In this document: piece by piece, positions 27,764 to 37,436 of the stretch
How the letters are laid out: each line of letters begins with the position of its first letter
Position numbering within the stretch: position 1 is the stretch's first letter
Source of the DNA: Trichomonas tenax
Taxonomy: Eukaryota; Parabasalia; Trichomonadida; Trichomonadidae
Reading direction: 5' to 3'
DNA length: 37,549 nucleotides
Assembly: GCA_023091735.1 (NCBI GenBank)
Contig: JALKBU010000480.1
Span: 1-37,549, forward strand
Position numbers and translations under genes: made by a program
The notes under the pieces: model-generated
What the model was told of the DNA's origin: nothing
What the model saw: only the letters and a program-made list of their open reading frames with translations
The model's database searches: none

Positions 27764-27781
27764 TTAAAACATACATATCGA
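27741..27781. repeat. Direct repeat copy B (about 41 bp), overlapping the truncated end of the PAQR-like fragment
   Basis: It matches copy A at 27247-27288 (29 identical bases, then a short diverged end). It covers the first codons of the remaining PAQR-like frame (RLNSKI) and the sequence before it. The arrangement suggests that a duplication or repeat-mediated deletion removed the 5' half of the gene. Confidence 0.85.
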
Positions 27782-29472
27782 CGCCATATCCCTCAGAACG
27801 TCTATTTATAAGTGTGAGGAATTTCGTTCTCAATTTGAAATGAGTTTTTTTGACACGGCGCTGAGTTTCTGTTATTTTTATATCTTTGGACTACTTCTTG
27901 CATGCATCGGATAATTTTTCAGAATTCTCAAAATCTTTTTTATATTTTGTTTCGTACAGTCATCTCTGAAATTGATTTCGAGTAAAGAACAATCAATCTA
28001 TGGTGTGTTTGTGGGGTTTGTTGCATCAATAATGACAAATGGTACTGAATGAAAAATTGCAAATTGCTAATAACACCATTTAGTGGCTAAAATCATTGTA
28101 ATCGTATATGGAATTGACTGTTGATCATTTTTGTCGCTGGGTTAAAGAAAAATAGCGAACAAATCAATTTGGAGAAAAACAATTCATGAAAAAAAGCTGT
28201 CATCGATATGAAAATCAAATATACGTGTCATGGGCTTCAATATTTCATTGGATAAAATATATGGTTTCGTTCTACGTTTCTCGATATCTTTGCGGTAAAA
28301 CTATCAAATCATCTCTGAAACAAAACAACTTATAAGCAATCACTAAGTTCCCCTATGCATGATCACTTTACATGCAAACATGAACGAATGTCCAATCAGA
28401 TTTGATGTAACAAATATTTATTGTTATAAGAATATTATTCCATTATTCTTCAATTGCTGTCAATGTGTCTAGTATATGGAGAGAGCCAGAACAATCTATC
28501 ACGTAAATTCAGAATTTGCTATTTATAATATCAAACAGAATTCAACAGCACAGTAATATGTCATTGGCCTTCATATAAGTAGTTTAATTTTGCTTTCCAA
28601 AGAGATCAACCACTCTGTATATTTGAAAGAATTCATCTCCAATTATTATTGTTCTTTCCTGGAACTTTTTGCCTTAACTTTTAGCATTTAACTGTAGTTT
28701 CACTTTTCCAAATATATCTTCGGTAAAATTCGAAGGTTTTATCACAAAAAAATCAATTTTTTAAAAATGTTGGCCTCCTTAATGGCTAACTCCGCTGCAT
28801 AAGCTTGCAGAGGCATCAATCATATGATGGCAATACAGATTCATAGAGCGCATGATATCCACAACAGAAATATTCTTCAATATCTAATTTTGTGAATTGA
28901 ATCAATTTAATTTTCGACTTTACTTAGCTCTCCTCTCATAGCTTAGTTTTGTATCACATGCTATACATCATACTACTCTAACCACTCATTACATTTCGAG
29001 ACTGATATCTCATGGTATTAGATTTTCGCGGCAAAGTTCGGCATTATATACACATACATGAGCATAGTGATATATCGAACTCTCACTCCAATATGTTTTT
29101 GGTTTACATACCAATTTAACATGACGAATTTTACATGACATATCATAAAGTTTATTTGTCAAAAAGCGCACAACATCAAAATGCTTGTTTGATTTATGTT
29201 AAATCATTGTTTTTATGCATTGTTGATCTTAAATTTAAACAAATAAATTAATTCAGAACCAATTTATGTATTATTGTATGATTATAATGATGAATCGAAT
29301 CAAAACTCGTAAAAGAAATTGAATTGAGAAAGTTTCACTTTATAATTTTGATTCTACTAATGTATATGATGTCAATTCTCTGTTTTGCATCATAAAATAT
29401 ATTTTTGACTCTTTGTCATGTAAAATTTGTAATTTTGCATATTGTCGACAAAAGTGAAGATATTCCATTTTC
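27782..29472. other. 1.7-kb AT-rich region with faint coding relics
   Basis: No gene can be supported. Plus-strand stretches at about 28118-28336 (VDHFCRWVKEK, stop, then a further ~60 open codons) and 28380-28466 (MNECPIRFDVTNIYCYKNII...) are more protein-like than expected and could be remains of genes, perhaps of the surface-protein family found to the right, but are too short to assign. TGTCAAAAA/TTTTTGACA words occur at 27847-27856 and 29157-29165. Confidence 0.4.
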
Positions 29473-30070
29473 ATGAGATATCTACACTTCGACAGTGCTC
29501 CGCTTGATGCATGGAGGTTCCATTATAACAAAGAGTTCTCTGGAACAATTGATACGACATATACCGCTGGACCGAGCGAATTTTTTTATACAATGGAAAA
29601 TTCGAAAATACTGCTACTGCAATCAAAATCAGTGAATCTGGTATTAAATTCCTTCACTCAAACTGTTTATTCAAAGATGATCCACAAGTTATCCAATTTT
29701 TTTGTCAAAGTTCATTAATTCAACGAAGATTTTGTTGTGTCAATTGCTAATATTCTGTAAGTTATCATGTATCATGTGATTTGCAATCGAATGTCTTTCT
29801 TCCGAATTTTATCATCGAAATGACTGCTTTTGACTTAAATATGTGTGCTTCTTTAAAATATGGTAACATTGGTGTATATTCATCAAACATATCTCAAAAT
29901 TCTGCACGATCATATACTGGATTCCAAAGTTCAAAGAAAATATCACAAATTTTTCCTCATTTTTTAATAATATCCAAGATTACCACATGATTGGCAATAA
30001 TTATGGCACATTCAAACATTACATGTGCAACTACATTTCAAATAAATTAGTAGTATATGCAGGGGGTAGT
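29473..30070 (+). pseudogene. Decayed member of a probable beta-helix surface-protein family (copy 1)
   Basis: The ATG at 29473 begins MRYLHFDSAPLDAWRFHYNK, which matches LDDSPLDVWQYYYGQEY of copy 2 at 31112. After about 40 codons the frame shifts by one (near 29596) and continues FENTATAIKISESGIKFLHS-NCLFK, then LIQRRFCCVNC, which matches NLEAAAIRIGGSNIKLLHS-NCIFE and IVQRRFCCTQ of copy 2. A stop and further frame changes follow. Matching blocks (VYSSNISQNS; FKHYMCNYISN) continue to about 30070. The alternating short strands with conserved Asn, Ser and Cys suggest a right-handed beta helix, as in large parabasalid families of putative secreted or surface proteins. It is clearly non-functional. 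Confidence 0.7.
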
Positions 30071-30267
30071 TGCCAAAATTTGCAAAGCCACTTATGACCC
30101 CATTTTTTGAAGGTTTTAAGTCAATATTTCCGACAGCCTAAATTATTTCATTTTACAAATCCACAAGTTTACAATTTTGAATGTGTCAAGGAAATGACAA
30201 ATTACCGTAAATAGAAAAACTTTATAATAATACTAAATTTATATGTCAAAAAAAGGAGTCTTTATTT

Positions 30268-30565
30268 TCATTCGAATTCACCTTCTGAGTTAATATCAAT
30301 AACCTTTTGGAGTTCATTTGCCCTATTGGTGAACACTAGTAGTGCTTTGAGTATGTCTGGACATGGTTTCTGATTGTTGATTGGTATCCATGGGCGTTTC
30401 ATGAAGACTGAGATGAGAATGAAATTGACCCGGTCGCTCTTTAGAGGCTTCCATTTAGAACTCCAATGATTTGATTTATTCTATCCTCAATAATGTTTAT
30501 TCTTTTTGTTAAATCTTCTATTTTCATTAATGCAGTAACTCTTGATTGAGGAATAGATTTTAAAC
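30268..30565 (-). pseudogene. Coding relic of unknown family, minus strand
   Basis: Two minus-strand frames hand over. The upstream one reads about 38 codons (IPQSRVTALMKIEDLTKRIN, then IIEDRINQIIGVLNG) with a coiled-coil look. The downstream one, from about 30456 to a TGA at 30268-30270, reads WKPLKSDRVNFILISVFMKR, then PWIPINNQKPCPDILKALLV and FTNRANELQKVIDINSEG. The composition is convincingly protein-like, but there is no start and at least one frameshift. It may be a fragment of a mobile-element or multicopy gene; I do not recognise it. A TGTCAAAAA word follows it at 30244. Confidence 0.4.
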
Positions 30566-30585
30566 TTACTATACCATTTATTAAA

Positions 30586-30762
30586 CTTCAGTTTTATTCA
30601 ACTGCTCTATGTGAAGCTGCAGAGAATCTCGGTATATCTACACAACGAAAATCGAACAAGCCACATGTCATTACAACATTTATGACAAGAGAGTCCCTCT
30701 ATACATCAGACAGAATTAAACAATTTTTATTGTTGTTGATTTTAATAAATTTACATATATAA
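30586..30762 (+). pseudogene. Coding relic of unknown family, plus strand
   Basis: The plus strand is open for 58 codons to TAA at 30760-30762. The part up to about 30720 reads as plausible protein (YSTALCEAAENLGISTQRKS, then NKPHVITTFMTRESLYTSDR). There is no ATG at its head. Beyond it, from 30768 to about 30980, another plus frame gives FWRTSFEDKSKQASFEEL, a stop, another stop, and FRSIFKSFQKLTERFVVLAQ, so the whole interval 30586-30980 may be one decayed gene with frameshifts. The family is unknown. Confidence 0.35.
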
Positions 30763-31111
30763 AAGCATTTTGGAGAACTTCATTTGAAGATAAATCAAAA
30801 CAAGCCTCTTTTGAAGAACTATAGAAAGTGCATTCATCCTTCATTTCAGATTTACAACTTGTTTTTTGAAATGTTCTTTCCTCAGGTTTTCGATCGATCT
30901 TCAAAAGTTTTCAAAAACTCACTGAAAGATTTGTTGTATTGGCTCAATTTGGTTTTAATGTTATGCATCAAGATTAAGGTTATATAATGTACTCAACAGT
31001 TTTCGTTTAGGAATAATCTGTATTCTGAAATCAGATTTTTAAAATATATTTGACATGTAAATTTGTCAGATATATTTAATAAAAATGATTCTTTTTTGAA
31101 TCATTTTGGAA

Positions 31112-32063
31112 ATGAATTCATCTTGATGATTCACCGCTTGATGTATGGCAGTATTACTACGGCCAAGAGTACAGGAATTCGTTAAATAATCAAAATGAAA
31201 GAGATCAGAATGAAATTTTCGTTTATAATCCTCATTTTCAAAATTTAGAAGCGGCTGCAATAAGAATTGGAGGAAGTAATATCAAATTGCTTCATTCAAA
31301 TTGTATTTTCGAAAGTTCCCTTGTTTTATTTGACATAGCAGTCATAGATTTCGTTTCAGATGGATCAATAGTACAGAGGAGATTTTGCTGTACTCAAATT
31401 GAGACCTCATTACATATAGCATTCACACAAAGTTATATTAATAAATATTCTTCAAGTCTAATTTATATTGATGAAGGTTGCATTTCGCAATGCAATTTTG
31501 GTATCGTTTTAAATATGATCAACGGTAGCATAAGGATTCACTCAACAAATGTCAGTCGAAACACAATTGGTAATTGTTATTACACAGAATCACCAAATCG
31601 AGAAAGTTCTATCAAATATTTATCCTTCTGTGATAACAGTATGAATAATTTTCCTTTTTGTCATCTTTTCAGACACCATAATGATTATATGTGTAATGTT
31701 GTTAACAATACTGCAGAGAATGCATTAGATGCTCATTTTAAAGTAACAGAATGCTCTCTCAATGTCACGAATTGTTCAATTATTTAAAACAATCAATTTA
31801 GAACAATATTTTATCCTGAAGGTCAATCATCAGTCACATTCTCAGATAGTAACACAGATATGAATGTTGGAAATTCTCAAAATATCGCCACATCAAAGAT
31901 CAGCAATGATTTAGTAACGCAGAATCTAAGATTGTTTTCAACAGCGCAATGCTATGCCGATAATACATTACCAGAATACAAATATGTGTTCATGGTCAAA
32001 AAAGCAACAGCGTTCTGTCCACACTTGGCTTTCAACAGTAAAATAAGAATGCCAAGAAATTAA
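31112..32063 (+). pseudogene. Decayed member of a probable beta-helix surface-protein family (copy 2)
   Basis: The start ATG (31112) is out of frame with the protein: the true frame begins HLDDSPLDVWQYYYGQEY a few bases later, so there is a small indel right after the start. The frame then runs unbroken through NLEAAAIRIGGSNIKLLHSN, SYINKYSSSLIYIDEGCISQ, SIRIHSTNVSRNTIGNCYY and LNVTNCSII to TAA at 31785-31787. It continues in frame (NNQFRTIFYPEGQSSVTF...) to a second TAA at 32061-32063. Without the two lesions the product would be about 315 residues. It is Asn/Ser/Cys-rich with short alternating strands, consistent with a right-handed beta helix, and has no visible C-terminal membrane span. 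It is homologous to copy 1 at 29473. Confidence 0.75.
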
Positions 32064-32128
32064 ATTTATTTTTGTTTTGTAAAGTGTCATCAACTAAATT
32101 TATTTGTCAAAAAATAATCGTTATTTAA

Positions 32129-32605
32129 ATGAGTGTCCTCGATAAACGCGTTCCACGCAGTCTAAACGACGAACAGATCAGAGAAATCAAAGATGCGTTT
32201 GATATGTTCGATGTGGACGGCTCAGGAAAGATAGATCCGCAAGAATTACGCGTATCTCTCTACACTCTCGGTTTTGACGGTGTTAGAGACGAAGTTAAGA
32301 AGATTATAGCAGAACTGGAACTTATCAAAGGCAGATACATCGATTTTCCAGAATTCTTAAAACTTGTTAATGCGACAATGCAAAACAGAGATCCACAGGA
32401 CGAAATGGACAAAGCGTTCATGCGCTTTGACGATGATTGCACAGATAGAATCTCATTCAGAAATCTCAAAAGAGTTTCTTTGGAGTTAGGAGAGCAGCTG
32501 ACTGATGAAGAACTCCAAGAAATGATAAGAGTCGCTGATTTAGACAAAGATGGAGAAATTGGAAAAGAAGATTTCCGCGCAATCATGAAAGCATCAGATT
32601 TCTAA
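32129..32605 (+). CDS. Centrin-type EF-hand protein (158 residues)
   Basis: Centrins are calcium-binding proteins of basal bodies, centrins-based fibres and the mitotic pole. The length and layout fit: a short basic N-terminus (SVLDKRVPR), LNDEQIREIKDAFDMFD, then four EF-hand positions. EF1 (DVDGSGKIDPQE, about 28-39) and EF4 (DLDKDGEIGKED, about 138-149) have all calcium ligands. EF2 is degenerate (ELIKGRYIDFPEF lacks Asp ligands) and EF3 (DDDCTDRISFRN) has lost the central glycine. That pattern, two good and two weak loops, is common in centrins. It could be called a calmodulin-like protein instead. The frame is intact; a TGTCAAAAA word lies 24 bases before the ATG. Confidence 0.9.
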   Translation: MSVLDKRVPRSLNDEQIREIKDAFDMFDVDGSGKIDPQELRVSLYTLGFDGVRDEVKKIIAELELIKGRYIDFPEFLKLVNATMQNRDPQDEMDKAFMRFDDDCTDRISFRNLKRVSLELGEQLTDEELQEMIRVADLDKDGEIGKEDFRAIMKASDF

Positions 32606-32830
32606 TTCTCTCTCACATATCATCGTCTATGCAATTCATATACTACATGTTTGAATATATATAAATTTATCACAAAATACATTTTTTGATTTTTTACAAC
32701 TATCTCTCATGTACAGCGTTTTTTCGATACAAGTAATAATATTTTTAAGATTTAACAAACAAACAAATAATTTTATTTTCATTATTAACAAACAATATAG
32801 AACAATCCTAATTTTGTTAGATATATGATG

Positions 32831-33748
32831 CTATTGTAATAGCTCTTTCATAACCTCGTCTATTTCTTTCTGAACTTGTTGAATTTCAAGATCAACTTTT
32901 TGATTTTCTATTTTTTGTTTCATAATATCTGATTTTAACTCTATGACTTTAGTTTCTTTCTGTGTCAAAGCATTTGTTTGTGCTTTCAGATGCTTTTTAA
33001 GATCATCAAAGAGTGATTCATTAAACAATGTTGATGGTTGTTCTTCTATTGTTTTTAACTTAGAATTTACTTTCTGCAGTTCTGTCGCTATTGATACCGC
33101 TGATGCTTGTAGTGATTTTATCTTATTTTTCGCTTCATCAAGTTCGAATTTTGAGTGGTTGCGTGTAAACACTTCTAAATTATCGTATTGTTGCTTCAAA
33201 GTGTTGTAATTATCCGTCAAAGTATTAATTTCGTCTGATTGATATCTTGGTTCTTTTTCTTTGATTTCTAAATCTTCAATTTCCTTTTTTGTTTTCTCTA
33301 GATTCGTTTCTAGCTCTATCTGGAACGAGTCAAGTAGTTCTGAGCAGTCATCAGGCTGCAAAACATCTTGCAAAAGCTGAGATAACGAAACTGTTCCCGC
33401 CATTAAATATTCTATTGTATTTGGGTCTTTGTAGAATTTCTGTGCGCATGAACCCATCTTGTTTAAGCTTTTCGTGCATGTAATGGATATTTCATCAATG
33501 ATTTGCTCTCTCTTGTTCTTTTCTTCCGTGATTCGCACTTCTATTATGCTTTGCTCAGACTTGAGATCTTCAATCTGTGTATTCAATTGCGCTATCTGTG
33601 TTTGCTCCATATCTTTGAATTTTTGGATCGACTGCGTGAATTTGGAGACATCCATCGTTCTGTCAGCATAGCTGTCCCCAAAGCTCTTTCTCGCGACAAA
33701 GCCACGCTTCAGTTTTTCTCTCTGCTCTGTTAAATCAGTTTTTTGCAT
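32831..33748 (-). CDS. Coiled-coil protein (about 305 residues)
   Basis: I place the start at ATG 33746-33748 (MQKTDLTEQREKLKRGF), because the 20 codons from an upstream ATG at 33808 are hydrophobic and AT-driven; the longer form is possible. After a basic N-terminus (about 1-45) nearly everything is long heptad-type helix rich in Glu, Lys, Gln and Ile/Leu (FKDMEQTQIAQLNTQIEDLK..., IKSLQASAVSIATELQKVNS..., VDLEIQQVQKEIDEVMKELL). A hydrophobic insert (IEYLMAGTVSLSQLLQDVL) breaks the coil near 115-135. This organisation resembles kinetochore (Nuf2/Spc-type) or flagellar coiled-coil proteins, but no specific motif lets me choose. It converges on the centrin gene with a 225-base gap. Confidence 0.8.
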   Translation of the reverse strand: MQKTDLTEQREKLKRGFVARKSFGDSYADRTMDVSKFTQSIQKFKDMEQTQIAQLNTQIEDLKSEQSIIEVRITEEKNKREQIIDEISITCTKSLNKMGSCAQKFYKDPNTIEYLMAGTVSLSQLLQDVLQPDDCSELLDSFQIELETNLEKTKKEIEDLEIKEKEPRYQSDEINTLTDNYNTLKQQYDNLEVFTRNHSKFELDEAKNKIKSLQASAVSIATELQKVNSKLKTIEEQPSTLFNESLFDDLKKHLKAQTNALTQKETKVIELKSDIMKQKIENQKVDLEIQQVQKEIDEVMKELLQ

Positions 33749-33808
33749 ATTTTTGAATGAAAAAGAACGTTTAAAAATTTTCGCCTCTATTATAAAATCG
33801 AAAATCAC

Positions 33809-34200
33809 TCAAAATATAACATACCTATAATTTCTCCACTCCATTTCCATCAAAAATTCATTCTAAATATTATATTTTAATTTTTCTACATATATTATCA
33901 AAATCAAAGCCTGTCATTTAGTAATTTTATTGAACTATGAAAAATATTGTCACATGAAAAAGATAAGGAAGTTAAGGGAAAAATAATGAAATCTCAAAAA
34001 ATATATGAATTTGAAAGATTTTAGTTGCAAAGATCGATAAAACTCAATAAGTACATTGTATGTATTATAATGTTAGAGACCGATATCGAATATAAGATTC
34101 CGAATTGGAAATGATTTTGTTCAAAACCTGATAAAACTCTATGATATCAAAAGTAGATCCAAATAGACAATAAAAATTCGAAAACAAATTAAATGCCATA
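33809..34200. other. Intergenic spacer between divergent coiled-coil and Rab-like genes
   Basis: Very AT-rich. The two genes are divergent here, so both promoters must lie inside. Only the AAAAAGTGAC word at the right end is recognisable. Confidence 0.5.
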
Positions 34201-34210
34201 AAAAAGTGAC
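34201..34210 (+). promoter_or_regulatory. Candidate promoter word AAAAAGTGAC upstream of the Rab-like gene
   Basis: It is identical to the word before the TKL kinase, with the G of GTGAC 15 bases before the A of ATG. The GTG in it is in frame with the coding sequence but is not a credible start codon in a eukaryote. Confidence 0.4.
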
Positions 34211-34220
34211 CAATAAAAAA

Positions 34221-34805
34221 ATGAACATTTCAAACCGAACACCAGACTTTAAGATAATCTTCGTTGGCGACACCAGCGTCGGCAAAACCAGTATTATCAT
34301 GCGCTACCAGCACAACGTGTTCACAAGCGAGTTCCAGAGCACTGTCGGCGCCGCTTTCGTGACAAAACAGATCCTCTCTGAGTACGGCAAAGCAAATCTC
34401 AACATATGGGACACCGCCGGACAGGAGAGATACAAATCTTTGGTCCCAATGTACTCTAGAGGCGCAACAGCTGCAATTATTGTTTACGACGTCACTGAAC
34501 ACGAGAGTTTTCTCTCTGTGCCGACGTGGTTGGAGCAGCTGAGCAGCGACCTTCCACAGGATTGTGTCGTTTTCCTCGTTGGAAATAAAACCGATTTAGC
34601 ACCAGATTACGATCGCTCTGAAGCATACGACTTCGCGCAAACGCATCACGTGAAGTTGTTTTTCGTTTCTGCATTGAGTGGAAACGGAATCAACGAGTTA
34701 TTCAACGAAATCGTCAATTCTATTCCTCCAAAGAAATACAAAGCGTCGATAGACACAGTCAATGTCACGAAAGATGAACAGCCACCCAAGAAAGGTTGTT
34801 GCTAA
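34221..34805 (+). CDS. Rab-family small GTPase, Rab5-like
   Basis: This 194-residue protein has all Ras-superfamily motifs: P-loop GDTSVGKTS (16-24), switch I Thr41 in STVGAAF, WDTAGQE (63-69), GNKTD (121-125) and SAL (150-152). It ends in KKGCC, a double-cysteine geranylgeranylation site, so it should cycle on membranes. The effector sequence TVGAAFVTK resembles the GAAF signature of the Rab5/21/22 group, which directs early endocytic fusion. Parabasalids have very large Rab sets, so the exact subfamily is tentative. The start is the ATG at 34221; the frame is open slightly upstream only through GTG. The frame is intact, with no intron. Confidence 0.93.
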   Translation: MNISNRTPDFKIIFVGDTSVGKTSIIMRYQHNVFTSEFQSTVGAAFVTKQILSEYGKANLNIWDTAGQERYKSLVPMYSRGATAAIIVYDVTEHESFLSVPTWLEQLSSDLPQDCVVFLVGNKTDLAPDYDRSEAYDFAQTHHVKLFFVSALSGNGINELFNEIVNSIPPKKYKASIDTVNVTKDEQPPKKGCC

Positions 34806-35413
34806 TATTTTTTTTGACACAAAATATTTCACACGCCGGCTTTATTTATGAATTTATCCAATATTATTCTTTTGTTCTTCGATGCGGTAGCTTTTTAAAT
34901 CTCGAGATCTACCGACGTCGAAATATATCAAGTTCCTTATCACAGAGAATGGAACTCTATCAATATTTGTACTGTTTATCAACTTCTGGAATCTTAAAAT
35001 ATCGACCAATCTTTTACCGAATTACATTATTACAATGAGAGCATATTAATACAATGACCTTTTCAGCGCCTAAAACTTCTCCATATAAACACTATATTTT
35101 TGATCAAATATTTTATCTAAAAATAATATATCAGCACAAAATCAAAAATACTTTAATTAATATGAGTTTTAGATATGGTTTTCAAGTAAATCTTGTTTCT
35201 TGATTTGATTAAAATCTAGTTATAAAATATTGATCCAAGCAAATATAACAAATTTTTAAGCATTTTTCAAAAAATTATAAAAACAAATCGTGATTTCACA
35301 AATCGAAATAATAAAAATATGATAATTTTGTGTGTAAAATATTAAAATGCAATAAAAATTAGTGCTCAAAAATATTTTTTGTAAATTCGTTAGAATGTTT
35401 TCTTTACAAAAAA
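34806..35413. other. Intergenic spacer of about 600 bases
   Basis: It begins with a TTTTTGACAC word (34811-34820). A plus frame around 34900-35040 (STDVEIYQVPYHREWNSINI...) is somewhat protein-like but interrupted; I do not call a gene. The remainder is very AT-rich. Confidence 0.45.
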
Positions 35414-36838
35414 ATGCTTCACTCTCCAAGACGAATCATGCCTCCACCAATGACCGCAAACAGGCCAATTCGCGGCTCAGCGCGCGCATCCTTCAAGCGT
35501 ACGTACACTGACCCGAATTACGAAGATCCTAACGACTTATGGCATCAGAAACAACAATTGATCAACGAAATGAGGGGTATTCGTGCTGAAATCGCAGAGC
35601 TGAACGAACAATATGAAGATATCACTCAGTATTGCAAGGATTTCTTCGAAGAAACTATTTCAACATCGAGTGAATATTCGATAGAAGAGAAAAAAGACAT
35701 GAGAGAGTTCAGTGAAAACTCTGAAAAGCGCGAAATATTACAAAATAGCGTCTCAGAAATCGAAACTCAGATTAATTTCTTCAAGACATTCTTCTCTGAT
35801 GAGAATCTGGAGAAACTGAGGTCAGAAGTTGAAGACCAAACTCTCGAGATGCACACTTTGACAGACTATTTGGAAACACTCACTGCAGATCGCGAATTAA
35901 TTTTAGCAGAGATCGAAGGAAGCAGTGTCGAAGAGAGGATACAGAGCGATGCGGAGCTAAAGTCCCTGCAGAAGCATTACAAGCAGGAAATCAAACAACT
36001 CAAATTAGAAGCAAAGGAATTAGTTGAAGTATGTAAAGCCGTTCAAAACAACGATCCAATCGAATTAAACAGGAGGGAATTGGAGAGACTGAAGTCTGAA
36101 CTCACAAAGTACCAGAATATACATCTCAGAGAGCAGAGATTCTTCAATATGACTAAAAAGAGAACAAGACCGACATTCATCGAAGAACCAAAGCCAAAAC
36201 CGAAGCGCCAGAGATCCAAACAACAGAAGGCACAAACAGTCGAAGAACAAACTGATGATACGTTATTCGAAAATACACAGTCACAATACACAAAGTCACC
36301 AGATGAGAACGAAGAAAACGAGCAGAAGAACGAAATTCAGGAAGAGAATCACAAAGAAAATGTCGAAAATCAAGAGAATCACGAAAAGGAATCACTGCAG
36401 GAAAACCTTGAGAATACAGAAGAACCAAAGAGCAGAAGCATTGAAATACCGCAAGAAAAATCTGAAAATACAACTGATGAAAATACTGAAGAGCAAAGAC
36501 CAAAATCTCAGAGCTCAAAGTCATCAAGTCACGAAGAAAATGCATCAGAAAAGAAGTCTTCTTCATCTGATAACGAGGAAACGAAGAATGAGGAAAATAT
36601 ACAAAATGAATCAGAAAACACAACTGATTCACAACCAATTGAAGAAAAGCCTCAAGAGGAAATAATAGAGAATCCAAAAATTACACAAGAAGAGGCTCCT
36701 CCACAAGATATTCCTGATGAAACTTCAAATGCACAAACAAAGTTTGAGGAGCAACAAAAGACAGAAGATCTACAAGAAAATAACAACCAAGAAGATCAAA
36801 AACATGAAGAAGTTGTTGAAGAGAATCATATCGAATAA
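35414..36838 (+). CDS. Coiled-coil protein with long acidic low-complexity tail (474 residues)
   Basis: Residues 1-30 are basic and proline-rich (PRRIMPPPMTANRPIRG, then SARASFKRTY). Residues about 42-245 are heptad coiled coil in several segments. A basic stretch with KPKPKRQRSKQQK (about 255-270) looks like a nuclear localisation signal. From about 275 to the end the sequence is nearly all Glu, Asn, Gln, Lys, Ser and Asp with repeated ENTE/EENE/KSENTT-like words and no hydrophobic core, so it is probably disordered. The start at 35414 is the first ATG; Met9 or Met13 would also work. The function is unknown; a nuclear or chromatin-associated role is only an inference from the basic patch and acidic tail. 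Confidence 0.8.
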   Translation: MLHSPRRIMPPPMTANRPIRGSARASFKRTYTDPNYEDPNDLWHQKQQLINEMRGIRAEIAELNEQYEDITQYCKDFFEETISTSSEYSIEEKKDMREFSENSEKREILQNSVSEIETQINFFKTFFSDENLEKLRSEVEDQTLEMHTLTDYLETLTADRELILAEIEGSSVEERIQSDAELKSLQKHYKQEIKQLKLEAKELVEVCKAVQNNDPIELNRRELERLKSELTKYQNIHLREQRFFNMTKKRTRPTFIEEPKPKPKRQRSKQQKAQTVEEQTDDTLFENTQSQYTKSPDENEENEQKNEIQEENHKENVENQENHEKESLQENLENTEEPKSRSIEIPQEKSENTTDENTEEQRPKSQSSKSSSHEENASEKKSSSSDNEETKNEENIQNESENTTDSQPIEEKPQEEIIENPKITQEEAPPQDIPDETSNAQTKFEEQQKTEDLQENNNQEDQKHEEVVEENHIE

Positions 36839-37436
36839 TCTCTAACTAATTGTGATGAATATCTCACCGAAGCCGAAAAGACTGAAAAGGAGGAATAAGA
36901 GCTACTTACTCAATACGTATTTGTTTTGTTTTATTTTAAAAAAGATATATCTTTATATTTTTAAGTTTTAACCAATCTCTTATACAAAATCTTAACATAT
37001 ATAAAGAGGTCCATCAAAATACAAAAGATTCATGCTGCACACAGAAATAACGAGATTTTTGAAAATTGATTTTTGGGATGTAGCTTTTATCCCCACTTCC
37101 AATGACCCAAAAAATTCCTTCTTATTATATATTTTTACAGGCTCGTCGATTCGAAATGTAAGATCTGAAGATATGGATTTAACAAACAAAAATCATTATT
37201 TAAAGATTTCATTCATATAAATGAATTATGTATATGTAGTATGTCAATCTCATTGAAGAGAAAATGTGATTAAGGATAGTTTTGTATTGGATATAAGATT
37301 TCACCTTAAAAGAAATAAGGGAATAACTCTAAGTAATGAAAAAGGAGAAGTAATGGTTAAGTCAATAATATATACCGGTTTATTTGACTTAGGAATACGT
37401 CGGTTTGTTGATTTGTTATTAAAAGCAATTTAAACT
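36839..37436. other. Intergenic spacer of about 600 bases
   Basis: AT-rich sequence between the 3' end of the coiled-coil gene and the 3' end of the 14-3-3 gene (convergent). Short open frames on both strands around 36990-37220 look like chance. Nothing else is supported. Confidence 0.5.

Noticed and set aside
8731..31787. Stop-codon reassignment (in-frame TAA/TAG in the lipase, Myb, formin and surface genes).
   Set aside because: Intact genes in the window end in TAA, TAG or TGA at the expected places, all three stop types occur as lesions, and most of the affected genes also have frameshifts. Ordinary gene decay explains it.
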